Source: Deltaproteobacteria bacterium (GTDB taxonomy: Bacteria; Desulfobacterota; DSM-4660; Desulfatiglandales; HGW-15). Taken from it: DNA of 34,358 nucleotides. The stretch lies in contig CP070840.1 of NCBI GenBank assembly GCA_020342025.1, forward strand, positions 2,539,705-2,574,062. The letters run 5' to 3'. Position numbers and translations under genes: made by a program. Shown here in pieces: positions 1 through 10,981 of this stretch (position 1 is its first letter; each line of letters opens with the position of its first letter). A model generated the notes under the pieces. It did no database searches. It was not told the origin of the DNA and worked only from the letters and a program-made list of their open reading frames with translations.

Positions 1-196
1 CCGGTGCTCTCTTTTCAGGCCCATATCTCAAAAAGAGTTCCACCGGACTTGGCCGTGACCGCAGATTTGAGGGTTTGCGCAACAGGACTTCTGGCAGAAT
101 ATGTCGTGGTGTCAAGCAACGGCCATTGTAAAACCCTCAAATCTGAGGTCACCTCCTCTGAGCACAATAGATATGGGCCTGAAAAGATAGCACCGG
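1..196. repeat. Foldback repeat, family A, copy 1
   Basis: Outer arms at 1-28 and 169-196 are inverted repeats with one mismatch. Inner arms at 55-76 and 131-152 are also inverted with one mismatch, leaving a loop of about 54 bases. The element may continue upstream of the window. It lies just downstream of the minus-strand FeS oxidoreductase gene. Positions 24-46 match 32822-32844 of copy 2 with one mismatch in 23. The structure resembles a MITE or a large REP-type hairpin; it has no coding capacity I would defend. Confidence 0.85.
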
Positions 197-249
197 ACAG
201 AATCGTTTCACAATATTCAAAGATCTAAATTGTTACCGAATTTCGCGTT

Positions 250-2367
250 TCACAACGTGGACATGAGTAATTCCATGAGGTCCACCACCTTCATCTCATC
301 CTCTAGCCCGACCGTTTTTATAGCATCTTCAAAGTGTATTAGACAGAAAGGGCATGCGGTGACAAGCACGTTCGCCCCCGTCTCCCTCGCCATCATAAGC
401 CGCCTTTCTGCCATCCTCATCTCCTCCTGTTCAATCTCGTGCCAGAGGATGATGTCGCCCCCGCCACAGCAGAAGCTCCTATCCCTCGACCTTTCCATCT
501 CCACCAACTTCAGACCAGGGAGGGAATGAAGCAACTTCCGTGGTGGATCATAGACCGCATTGTGACGGCCCAGATAGCAAGGATCATGATAGGTATAGAC
601 GTCTTTGCCATCCAAGGGATTTGAGGGTCTCAAACGGCCACTTTCTACTAGACTGAGAAAAAACTGACTGTAATGAAAAGTTTTCATGGGCACGGGATAG
701 TCGTTCTTTAGGGTGTTGAAGGCATGAGGATCCGTGGTCATGACCTGTTTGAACTTGAAACCCTTTAGCGTTTCCACATTTTCTTCCACCAAGAGCTGAA
801 AAAGCCCTTCTTCTCCTATTCGCCGGACCTGATGGCCTGAATCCTTTTCGCTGGGCCCCAAAATTCCAAAATCTATTTTCGCCATGTGTAGGCCCTTCAC
901 AATGGAAGAGGCAATACTTTGGATCCTCGGATCATACGAACCATAGCTGTCTACGAAGTAGAGTGTATCCACTTCATCGCCCTCTTCTAAAATTCTTACA
1001 GGAATGTCTTGGATCTCTTTCACCCAATCCGCCCTTTTTGCGGCCGGTTTGCCGAAGGGGTTCCCCGTCTTTTCAAAGTGCATCAGCACCTGGTTGAACG
1101 TCTTTGGATTCTGGGACGTCTCAATGAGATGGCGTCTCATGTCTACGATCTTGTCGATGTATTCTATAAAAACAGGACACTCCTCCTCGCAGGCGCCGCA
1201 TGTGGTGCATGACCAGATCTCATCATGGGCTATGATGCTCCCTACCATGGGAGAGAAATCATTCTCTGCATCGGTTACCTTTTTCCAATTTACAATGGGA
1301 ACTTTCTCGTAACCATAATCTCTTAACTTGATGGTGATCATTTTGGGAGAAAGGGGCCGGCCAATGGCGTTTGCAGGGCAATTATCAGAGCATCGACCGC
1401 ATTCGGTGCAGGTAAAAAAATCCAGAATATGTTTCCAGGTAAAGTCCTCCATTCTTTGGACGCCCAAGGTTTCCAGTTCTTCAAGGTCTTCAATTCCCCA
1501 TCTCGCAGGTTTCAAACTTCCTTTGCTCAGTTTCCTGAGAAATATGTTGGGAAGGGCCGTGATGATGTGAAAGTGTTTGGACATGGGCAGATAGTTCAGA
1601 AAAAAGAAAAAGGTCAGAATATGAAGCCAAAAGCTCAAAACATGCATGGATTTCAGAAAATCGGGTGTGCAACCGGATAAAAGGAGGGCCGTCAGGTAGG
1701 ATGCGGGAAGCCATCCCCGCTGGGACGACTCAGATTTGTCCAAAACGAGAGCGCTTCCCTCATAGAACATGTCCGTGATCATCAGCAAGGCTATGAGGCA
1801 AAGCACAAAATAGGCCTCAAACTGATGACTGCCTTCATATCTTTCCGGTTTTCCTATGGCCCGTCTGAGAATAGCCACCGCACATGCCACCAGAACGATC
1901 AGTTCGAACAGATCTTTGAGGGTGTTGTAAAACGCAGCAAATCCTCCTTGCATGAGGGGACGTAGAAAAGGGAGATTCAGCCCCTGACTTATCAGATCAA
2001 GGGACCGAAGCCCAAGGACCACAAAACCCCAAAATATCACGATATGTATCACGCCGGCCCATAAATAGCGTGGCTGTCTTTTCTGAACAAGACCATAAGT
2101 TATGAGACCGAGAAATCTTTTCCCAATTTCAGAGAAGCGAGGATCGGATTGTCCTGAATTGATTAGAAGGTATCGCCTGTAGAGGACATAAAAAAACAGG
2201 CATAGAGCCAAAACGAATATTATCCAGGTGAAGGCATATCCCGGTATACCAAAATAGGTCTCAGTTGCTGGGTGTATGGCGGGCACTTGCTTTTTCCTTA
2301 AACGAGGGAAGTGACTGGGTAGTATTCCCTGCAAAAAACCCATCTTTGGCGCAGATGGGCTTTTCAT
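250..2367 (-). CDS. Membrane FeS oxidoreductase (nitrate reductase gamma-like/HdrD-like; probable ETF:menaquinone oxidoreductase)
   Basis: The 705-residue protein has a membrane domain with about five helices (roughly residues 40-270) that carries histidines suited to heme b (His108, His242, His249), as in nitrate reductase gamma subunits. Two 4Fe-4S motifs follow (Cys320/323/326/330 and Cys387/390/393/397), then two CCG (HdrD-type) domains. The second CCG domain is intact (Cys597, Cys633-634, Cys672, Cys675). The first has lost its cysteines (see findings). Proteins of this architecture pass electrons from ETF, reduced by acyl-CoA dehydrogenases, to menaquinone; that role is inferred from the family and from the acyl-CoA dehydrogenase at the other end of the window. 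The start at 2367 is chosen because GAGGAG lies six bases upstream; ATG codons at 2373 and 2391 are too close to, or upstream of, that site. A FadR-like operator lies about 90 bp upstream. Confidence 0.88.
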   Translation of the reverse strand: MKSPSAPKMGFLQGILPSHFPRLRKKQVPAIHPATETYFGIPGYAFTWIIFVLALCLFFYVLYRRYLLINSGQSDPRFSEIGKRFLGLITYGLVQKRQPRYLWAGVIHIVIFWGFVVLGLRSLDLISQGLNLPFLRPLMQGGFAAFYNTLKDLFELIVLVACAVAILRRAIGKPERYEGSHQFEAYFVLCLIALLMITDMFYEGSALVLDKSESSQRGWLPASYLTALLLSGCTPDFLKSMHVLSFWLHILTFFFFLNYLPMSKHFHIITALPNIFLRKLSKGSLKPARWGIEDLEELETLGVQRMEDFTWKHILDFFTCTECGRCSDNCPANAIGRPLSPKMITIKLRDYGYEKVPIVNWKKVTDAENDFSPMVGSIIAHDEIWSCTTCGACEEECPVFIEYIDKIVDMRRHLIETSQNPKTFNQVLMHFEKTGNPFGKPAAKRADWVKEIQDIPVRILEEGDEVDTLYFVDSYGSYDPRIQSIASSIVKGLHMAKIDFGILGPSEKDSGHQVRRIGEEGLFQLLVEENVETLKGFKFKQVMTTDPHAFNTLKNDYPVPMKTFHYSQFFLSLVESGRLRPSNPLDGKDVYTYHDPCYLGRHNAVYDPPRKLLHSLPGLKLVEMERSRDRSFCCGGGDIILWHEIEQEEMRMAERRLMMARETGANVLVTACPFCLIHFEDAIKTVGLEDEMKVVDLMELLMSTL

Positions 2368-2843
2368 GGTCATCTCCTCAAGGAGGACCAAGGCACTTTG
2401 TTATCACGGACCCGATCCGTTCTTTAGGCAATACGCAGAATCTAAGGTCTATATGAATGATCATTCATTCACTACCATTAGGGGAAATTGAGTGTCAACA
2501 TATTTCATTCCATGGAATACCCACCTCCCTTACCCCAAAGGGGCTTAAAGCCATGCTCTATTAATTATATTAATATACTTGCATTTATCATTAATTTATG
2601 ATAATTTGTTAAAAATGTCTGATTTTCATTTATTGATTATAACTTAGTTCGCCCTGCCACTGGAATGAGGAAGCGTTCGCTTCTATTTTTTTAGAAATTT
2701 GTTAGTGAAGCGCCCCTCGGCGCTAGCCTGCTACGGAGGATGGAGAGGCGGGTGAAACTGCGCCGAGGCCTTGGCAAAGGCGGGCGAATTGGGTTCATAA
2801 AAAGGATCCCATAAAATGTGTGAGGGCAAAAAGGAGGCGTGTT
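2368..2843. other. Divergent intergenic region, 476 bp
   Basis: This region separates the minus-strand FeS oxidoreductase from the plus-strand DUF898 gene. It holds a FadR-like operator near 2460, a very AT-rich tract with short palindromes (about 2555-2650), and an imperfect GC-rich hairpin whose 9-bp arms are 2715-2723 and 2760-2768. No gene is evident. Confidence 0.7.
2454..2471. promoter_or_regulatory. FadR-like (TetR-type) operator
   Basis: TGAATGA at 2454-2460 and TCATTCA at 2465-2471 form a perfect 7-bp inverted repeat around a 4-bp spacer. As I recall it, this has the geometry and half-sites of the Bacillus subtilis FadR box, which is released by acyl-CoA. On the minus strand it sits just upstream of a TATAGA -10-like hexamer (plus-strand 2448-2453) and downstream of a TTGACA (2493-2498), so a bound protein would block the promoter of the FeS oxidoreductase gene. 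No regulator gene is in the window. Confidence 0.65.
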
Positions 2844-4784
2844 ATGGCAAAAGGAAACTGCCAATTTAAGGGCACGGGTGGCCAGTATTTCGTCACCGTA
2901 ATCATTCATCTGCTCATATTGGGCACCATTACTTTCGGATTATACATGCCGTGGGCCTTTGTGAGGCTTTTTCGTCTCAAAGCCTCCCATACCATCATCA
3001 AGGGTAGACCCGTCAGCTTTACCGGTACGGGAGGGCAACTGTTCCTTCTCGGCCTGATTCAAGGTTTTATAACCTTAATTACCTTTGGCATTTACGGCCC
3101 CTGGGCCCTCTGCAAGATCTTCTCATGGAGGGCTCGAAATACCCTCGTAGACGGAACACCCAGTCAGTTTGTTGGCACGGGTGGCTCCCTTTTCCTTCTT
3201 TACCTGATCCATCTTATGATCCTCCCCATGTTGACACTCGGTCTCTACTCCTTTTATGGATGGTTCAGATTCTATGCGTGGAAGGAGGAACGCATGAGAT
3301 ATGGGGGTGAAAAAACCTCCTTCGGGGCAGGCTTTGGAGGGTTTCTTAAAGTCACCATCATCAGTACTATCCTTACAGCGCTAACATTATACCTGTTTCT
3401 CCCATGGGCTATAGCCATGTTCTTTAGATGGCAAATAAACGGCCTCGCAGTGGGCGCTGAGACCGAGGTGGAACACTTCCCCCCCGTAAAGACAAGTTTT
3501 GTGGCGGTCGCCATCCTCTTTGTCATTCCTCTGGCCATTATTGCAACCATCGCTATCCCCCTGTATGAGCAATACAAAGGCACCATAAAACAGTTCCAAC
3601 AAATGGCAAGGACACAAAGGGGCACTCCGGAAATGCAGAGGACCTATAAAGTGCCCAAACCTACCTCTCCAGTTGCTGAACGTCCTGCCAGAAAGCCAGG
3701 TTCAAGACCTGCCCGCATATCTCCATCCAAACCCGCACCCGCTCCATCTCCCGCAGAGCAGCCTGCTCCATCTTCTCCCATGGAGAAGCCTGCTCCAGTA
3801 GCTGCTCCTGTAGAGGGGGTTGACCATGAACTTGAAATGAGGAAGCTAAATAATCTGATAAACTTGGGGAGCAAGGACGCAGACGCCTTTTATAACCGCG
3901 CCTGGCTATACGCATACAAAGGGGATGCGCAGATGGCGGAAAAAGACTACACCCAAGCCCTTGACCTGAACACGCAATACGAAGATGCGTACTATAATCG
4001 GGGCCTGGAATACGTTAAGATGAAGAAATTTGAGCTGGCTGTGTCAGACTTTACACAAGCGATAAAGTTGAACCCCCGCGCCGTGGATGCCTACTGCAAC
4101 CGGGGGAATGCAAAATTCCAAATGGGCAAGATTGATCTGGCCCTCAGGGATCTCACGGCAGCCCTGAAGATCAACCCCAATGATTCAGATGTGTACTACA
4201 ACCGTGCCGTCGTTTATCTCGCCAAGGGGCTAAAACCAAAAGCCATGGCAGATTTTCGAAAGGCAGCGAGCTTGGGTAACAATGAGGCCAAAAAGTACCT
4301 GGGGATGCCTCCGACCAACCCAAAAACGTCAACGGCTGCCCCGCGTACATCCCAGTTGGGTTGGACCATGAATCTAAGCAATGTGACTACTCCCGTTACG
4401 CCTGCCTCGGGAAGGATTCATGGCGAGGCCTTCTTGGTGGAAACGGCAAAAATGGAAAATAACATCCTCACCCTTCGCCAGGGCAAGGACTTTTTCCCAG
4501 ACCGCGCAGTGACCATCTTTATGTTCTTGAAAAAAGGAGAGGCATTGGAAGGTAGAACATTCAATATTTCGACTGATCATGGATTCGGAGCGCCACATAT
4601 CCATATGAAATGGAGAGACGAAGGTAAGAAAGCGCCTGAGACGAAAATCTTCATGAAAGAATATGCATTGCGGCTCCAATTCAAAGAAAGGGAGAATGGG
4701 GCGCTGCCAGGAAGTATCTTCCTTTCATTGCCTGATGATTCAAAGAGCTTTGTTGCGGGTACTTTTCTGGCGGAGCTCAAGTGA
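2844..4784 (+). CDS. DUF898 membrane protein fused to TPRs and a C-terminal beta-rich domain
   Basis: The 646-residue protein starts with a DUF898 (YjgN-like) membrane domain. A unit with the pattern F-x-GTGG followed by a hydrophobic helix and FGIY-x-PW recurs about four times over the first 200 residues. One more membrane helix follows (about 225-245), then a Pro/Ala/Lys-rich linker, four TPR-like repeats with YNR signatures (about 325-485), and a C-terminal domain of about 140 residues that I do not recognise, with alternating strands and an HIHMKW segment. The start at 2844 is chosen because AAGGAGG lies at 2830-2837; the in-frame ATG at 2820 lies before that site. The gene is monocistronic and converges with the M48 protease operon. 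The topology suggests an inner-membrane anchor presenting TPRs, but the function is unknown. Confidence 0.82.
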   Translation: MAKGNCQFKGTGGQYFVTVIIHLLILGTITFGLYMPWAFVRLFRLKASHTIIKGRPVSFTGTGGQLFLLGLIQGFITLITFGIYGPWALCKIFSWRARNTLVDGTPSQFVGTGGSLFLLYLIHLMILPMLTLGLYSFYGWFRFYAWKEERMRYGGEKTSFGAGFGGFLKVTIISTILTALTLYLFLPWAIAMFFRWQINGLAVGAETEVEHFPPVKTSFVAVAILFVIPLAIIATIAIPLYEQYKGTIKQFQQMARTQRGTPEMQRTYKVPKPTSPVAERPARKPGSRPARISPSKPAPAPSPAEQPAPSSPMEKPAPVAAPVEGVDHELEMRKLNNLINLGSKDADAFYNRAWLYAYKGDAQMAEKDYTQALDLNTQYEDAYYNRGLEYVKMKKFELAVSDFTQAIKLNPRAVDAYCNRGNAKFQMGKIDLALRDLTAALKINPNDSDVYYNRAVVYLAKGLKPKAMADFRKAASLGNNEAKKYLGMPPTNPKTSTAAPRTSQLGWTMNLSNVTTPVTPASGRIHGEAFLVETAKMENNILTLRQGKDFFPDRAVTIFMFLKKGEALEGRTFNISTDHGFGAPHIHMKWRDEGKKAPETKIFMKEYALRLQFKERENGALPGSIFLSLPDDSKSFVAGTFLAELK

Positions 4785-4905
4785 AACTGCCCGCGACCTG
4801 GCGCGCTCGCCTGGCGCTTGGTCTTCCCGCAGCAGGACAGGAACATGCGGGCGCCCGTCCTTTCCGTCCTTTGCAGTAACCTGCTAAGGCGATTGAAATT
4901 CATTA

Positions 4906-6330
4906 TCAATCCTTTTCGAATCGTCTTCCGTTGAGCCCTTTCATCGCCTCCTGGATCCGGCCTTCCAGGGCCGGATCATTTTTGCAGAGCTCGGCCGCTT
5001 TTTGAAAATGAAACATGGCCTTTTCCATTCTGCCCAACCTCGTGAAATATACCCCAAAGTTGTAGTGGGCACGGGCGAGGTTTCCCGCTCTTCCATACGA
5101 CACACCAAGATTATAAAAGACTTCCACCTTAGCCGGTTCCCTTGCAGCCAGCCTTTCATACAGGCGTATTGCCTCTGTGTACTGCTCTAGGTTTTGATAA
5201 GAGACAGCCAGCAGGAATAGCGTGGACTTGTCTAGATAATCTATCTTTATCGCCTTTTCAAGGACCGCTATAGCCTCCCTGTCCTGACCTTTCATGAGAT
5301 AGGACTTACCCAAGTTTCTCAAGACGGGGACTGAGTCTGGTTGTCCTCTGAGGGCCTTTTCAAAATGCTTTATGGCAAGATCATACTCCGATCTTTGATT
5401 CCAGACTAAACCCAGTCCGAAGTGCGCCAATGCTGAATCAGGGTTTTTCTCAAGCTCCCGATTAAACACCCTCTCGGCGTCGCGAGGCTCAACAGATTTG
5501 GCCCTGACAATCGTTTTAAAGAAGGGGAAAAGTGCTCTAAATCTGGCCGCCTCTCCACTGTCCTGTTTTTTCGAATAACCGCGCATCATGATATCCAGAT
5601 TAGATGCCCTTTCTGGTCCTGTAGGGTGGGTTAAGAGGTAGGGCGGAATCGTATCAGTACCTATCCACTGGTTCTTTTGGATCTTGTTTAGGGCCTTTGT
5701 CAGGCCAGCGGGGTCAAAAGTCGATTCGTCCGTATATTTAAAGCCTAATTGGTCGGCCTGACGCTCATCCTCTCGACTATAATGCAGCTGCGCCTGCACG
5801 GCCGCCGCCTGTGATCCTGCCACAACGGCGGCGCCGGCCGGACCCCCGATGAGGATCCCCGCCAACATGCCCGCCAGAGTGGCCCATCCAAGATTCTTGT
5901 TCTGTTCCATACGATGTGCCAGGTGCCTCGCCGTAACGTGCGCAATTTCATGGCACATCACAGCAGCGAGTTCGTCAATTTCCTCCATCTCATTGATGAG
6001 ACCGGAGAACACAAAGATGTGACCCCCTGGACCCGCAAAGGCATTCAAGTCATTATCCTTCACCAAATAGAAATGGAAAGGGAAATACTTGATTTCAGTA
6101 AACCCCAACAGATATTGACCCAGGGCCTCAATGTATTGCTGGGCATAGTCTTCATCCAGGAATTCTAAAGTTCGCCTTATCTGGATGAGAAATTTTTCGC
6201 CCAGTATTCTCTCCTCCTCTGCTGATAAGGCAAAGGCCTTAGATGCTCCCAGAGAGGGTTGAAAACATAGGAGGAGTGAGAAGATCAAAGGGATGATCAA
6301 TCTAGTAAGATGTCTGTCTACTATCTTCAT
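4906..6330 (-). CDS. M48 family metalloprotease with TPR repeats (BepA/YfgC-like)
   Basis: The 474-residue protein has an N-terminal signal peptide ending near residue 30 (ASKAFA). Its M48 protease domain carries the zinc motif HEIAH at 127-131 and a third ligand, Glu189, in a YSR-x-x-E-x-x-AD context. A short glycine/alanine-rich hydrophobic segment lies between them (about 150-175). The C-terminal half is a run of TPR repeats (about 280-465). This is the layout of BepA, a periplasmic protease and chaperone that looks after outer-membrane protein assembly. Its start overlaps the 3' end of rsfS by 29 bp, so translation is probably coupled. It is the last gene of the rplU operon as visible here. 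Confidence 0.9.
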   Translation of the reverse strand: MKIVDRHLTRLIIPLIFSLLLCFQPSLGASKAFALSAEEERILGEKFLIQIRRTLEFLDEDYAQQYIEALGQYLLGFTEIKYFPFHFYLVKDNDLNAFAGPGGHIFVFSGLINEMEEIDELAAVMCHEIAHVTARHLAHRMEQNKNLGWATLAGMLAGILIGGPAGAAVVAGSQAAAVQAQLHYSREDERQADQLGFKYTDESTFDPAGLTKALNKIQKNQWIGTDTIPPYLLTHPTGPERASNLDIMMRGYSKKQDSGEAARFRALFPFFKTIVRAKSVEPRDAERVFNRELEKNPDSALAHFGLGLVWNQRSEYDLAIKHFEKALRGQPDSVPVLRNLGKSYLMKGQDREAIAVLEKAIKIDYLDKSTLFLLAVSYQNLEQYTEAIRLYERLAAREPAKVEVFYNLGVSYGRAGNLARAHYNFGVYFTRLGRMEKAMFHFQKAAELCKNDPALEGRIQEAMKGLNGRRFEKD

Positions 6331-6667
6331 CTAACTCTATCCTCGGGGCCTCTATCCATAGACCTTCCAGATCGTAAAACTCTCTAACAGGTTGGTAAAA
6401 TATGTGGATCACCACATCACCATAATCCAACAACACCCAATTCCCTTCTTGCTCTCCCTCTAAACCATAGGTCCTGAAACTCTCCTCACGCATCCTTTTT
6501 GTCAAATGCCGGGTAATGGCCTGGACCTGTCGGATGGAGTTCCCGCTTGCGATGAGAAAGTAATCTGTTATGGATGTGAGCTCTCCAACTTGGAACAGGA
6601 CCGGATCAACAGCCTTTCGCTCCTTTATAATGCTAAGACAGAGGCGTGCCTTATCGAGGGCTTTCAT
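6302..6667 (-). CDS. rsfS: Ribosome silencing factor RsfS
   Basis: The 121-residue protein matches the RsfS/YbeB/Iojap family over its whole length, including the ITDYFLIASG and WVLLDYGDVVIHIF segments. RsfS binds L14 on the large ribosomal subunit and prevents subunit joining when nutrients are low. It overlaps the end of nadD by 17 bp, the usual nadD-rsfS pairing, and the start of the following metalloprotease gene by 29 bp. Length is normal for the family, although a tail of about 12 residues (ELDEDSRQTSY) extends past the conserved core. Confidence 0.95.
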   Translation of the reverse strand: MKALDKARLCLSIIKERKAVDPVLFQVGELTSITDYFLIASGNSIRQVQAITRHLTKRMREESFRTYGLEGEQEGNWVLLDYGDVVIHIFYQPVREFYDLEGLWIEAPRIELDEDSRQTSY

Positions 6668-7310
6668 CAGTCCTGTATAACCCCTCTCCCATGAGATAGG
6701 CCCTAACCGATTCCGGGATCAAAAAACGAATCGTCTTCCCGGAAGCCACCCGTTCCCTTATTTGGGTAGATGATATGTCCATAAGGGTGACCTCTTTGTA
6801 TACCAGTACGTTTCCTGATGGATGGACAAAGGTATGCGGTTTATCCGATCGGCCAAAACCCACGTTCAGGGATAGAAGAAAGGGCTCCAAATCCTCGCTT
6901 TGACTTCTCGGCCTGTTAATGACCACGAAGTTCGCATAATCGAAGAGCCTTTCATATTCCTTCCAAGTCTTGATCTCCAGAAAGGCATCCACACCGAGTA
7001 TGAAGAAAAGGATGGGGTTGGGTTTGAAAATCTCATGGAACTCCCTGAGGGTTTCGATAGAATAGGAAAGTCCCTGACGACGCCCTTCCAGATCCAGGAC
7101 CTCAAACATAGGCGATTCTTCGGCTGCCAGCCGGGTCATTGCAAGCCGGTGGTGAAAGGGTGTGATGGGCCTTGTTTCCTTGTGAGGGGGGACGGCCGCA
7201 GGAATGAGATAGATCTTTTCCAGTTCCAGTTCCTCACCTATCTCTTCGGCCACGCGCAAATGTCCAAGATGGATAGGATCAAAAGTACCCCCAAGAATAC
7301 CTAGTCTCAA
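6651..7310 (-). CDS. nadD: Nicotinate-nucleotide adenylyltransferase NadD
   Basis: NadD makes nicotinate adenine dinucleotide from nicotinate mononucleotide and ATP, the penultimate step of NAD synthesis. The sequence shows the nucleotidyltransferase motif GGTFDPIHLGH at the N-terminus and the second signature SSTQIRER near the C-terminus. I place the start at a TTG (7308-7310), which has GGGGGAG a few bases upstream and gives 219 residues with the protein opening MRLGILGG, normal for the family. An in-frame ATG at 7388 would add 26 residues that are encoded by a repeat and match nothing in NadD. A 209-bp gap with a repeat separates it from proA. Confidence 0.94.
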   Translation of the reverse strand: MRLGILGGTFDPIHLGHLRVAEEIGEELELEKIYLIPAAVPPHKETRPITPFHHRLAMTRLAAEESPMFEVLDLEGRRQGLSYSIETLREFHEIFKPNPILFFILGVDAFLEIKTWKEYERLFDYANFVVINRPRSQSEDLEPFLLSLNVGFGRSDKPHTFVHPSGNVLVYKEVTLMDISSTQIRERVASGKTIRFLIPESVRAYLMGEGLYRTDESPR

Positions 7311-7338
7311 ATGTCTCCCCCTTGGTAGCTCATAACCT

Positions 7339-7520
7339 CGACTCTTCTCTGGCGTATTGGAGTGCTGGAGTAATGTGATTGAAGGCAAAAGGGGAAGGGC
7401 TCAGGGTCTGGGTCCAAGTTTCTCCAGCTTGCCTTGCGCCCTGTGCCCTGCGCCTTGAGTTCTTTCAACCACTTAAACTATCCAATGCTCCAACGCTCCA
7501 GTACTCCATCACTCCAATCT
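7339..7520. repeat. Inverted array of 8-bp units between proA and nadD
   Basis: Positions 7481-7520 are five consecutive 8-mers of the form TCCANNNC (last unit degenerate). The complementary form GNNNTGGA occurs twice at about 7354-7370. The outer arms 7356-7372 and 7502-7518 are inverted repeats with one mismatch in 17. The array starts immediately after the proA stop. The middle part is rich in TGCGCCCTG-like words. This looks like a MITE or repeat element in the operon. Confidence 0.75.
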
Positions 7521-8757
7521 TATGTCCTTACCTGTCCATCCCCGTAGACTACAAATTTTGTTGTGGTCAATTCCTCCAGGCCCATTGGACCAAAGGCATG
7601 AAGTTTTGAAGTGTTGATCCCAATCTCAGCACCTAGACCCAACTGGAATCCGTCGTTGAACCGGGTGGAGGCATTAACCAGAACCACTGAAGAGTCCACC
7701 TCTGCCAGAAAGCGCTGAGAGCGCTTGTAATCTTTGGTAATGATGGCCTCCGTGTGATTGGAACCATATTTCTCAATGTGGTCGAGGGCCTCGCCCATAC
7801 TTGCGACGACCTTAACTGAAAGAATAAGATCCAAAAACTCCGCAGGCCAGTCCGATTCCACAACCGCCTTAGTTCCAGGGACCAAAGCTAAGGTCTTTGG
7901 ACACCCTCTTATCTCCACGCCCGCGTCCTGGAGTCGTTTTGCCATGGGCGGCAGAAAATCATCTGCAATTCGTTCATGAACAAGCATGGTTTCCATGGCA
8001 TTACACACGCCAGGCCGCTGAACCTTTGCATTAAAGCAGATCTCTAAGGCCGTTTCCAGATCGGCAAACTCATCCACATAGATATGGCACACACCTTTAT
8101 AATGTTTTAGTACGGGAATACGCGAGTGCTCTGTGACAAAGCGGATAAGGCCTTCCCCTCCCCTGGGGATGATGATGTCCACATCGTCTTCCAGACTCAA
8201 GAGGATACCCACCGCCTCCCTCTCTGTTGTGGGGACAATCTGAATCGCCTTTTCAGGTAGGCCCACCTCCTCTAGGGCTTCCCGCAGAATGTCCGCCAGA
8301 ACCAGGTTGGAATGTATGGCCTCAGAGCCCCCCTTGAGAATTACCGCATTTCCGGACTTCAGACAGAGTCCCGCTGCGTCCACGGTCACATTGGGCCGCG
8401 ATTCATAAATAAAGCCGATAACACCGAGAGGTATCCGCACCCGGCCCACCACTAACCCATTGGGCCTTTTCCACATGCCGGTCACTTCACCCACCGGATC
8501 TGGAAGCGCCACCACCTCCCTCAATCCCTCTGCCATGGCTTCTATGGTTTCATCATTCAGGGTCAGACGATCTATCATGGCCGAACTGAGTCCCTTCTCT
8601 CTAGCCAATCGGAGATCCTTTTCATTCTCTTTTTGTATATTTTCTTTTCTCTCACCCAACTTACTGGCCATAAGCTTAAGGGCGGCATCCTTCTCTTCCC
8701 TCTGTGCCTTTCTCAGGACCCTTGCGGCGATCTTCGCATCTTTGGCCATCTTTTCAA

Positions 8758-8776
<19 letters not shown>
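7520..8776 (-). CDS. proA: Gamma-glutamyl phosphate reductase ProA
   Basis: ProA reduces gamma-glutamyl phosphate to glutamate-5-semialdehyde with NADPH, the second step of proline synthesis. The 418-residue protein is full length for the family. It shows the [21 protein letters not shown] cofactor-site region (given here in part), the catalytic cysteine in [10 protein letters not shown] and the C-terminal [20 protein letters not shown] block. Its start overlaps the 3' end of proB by 19 bp, which argues for translational coupling of the two proline enzymes. Confidence 0.97.

Positions 8777-10981
<2,205 letters not shown>

Noticed and set aside
4..228. 74-residue plus-strand ORF
   Set aside because: It is contained in the foldback repeat, and the pairing of the arms explains the sequence.
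2493..2498. TTGACA upstream of the FadR-like box as a complete promoter
   Set aside because: No good -10 hexamer lies 16-18 bp from it; it is mentioned only as a possible element.
7311..7388. N-terminal extension of NadD
   Set aside because: The extra residues are encoded by repeat sequence, and a TTG with a strong ribosome binding site sits at the conserved protein start.
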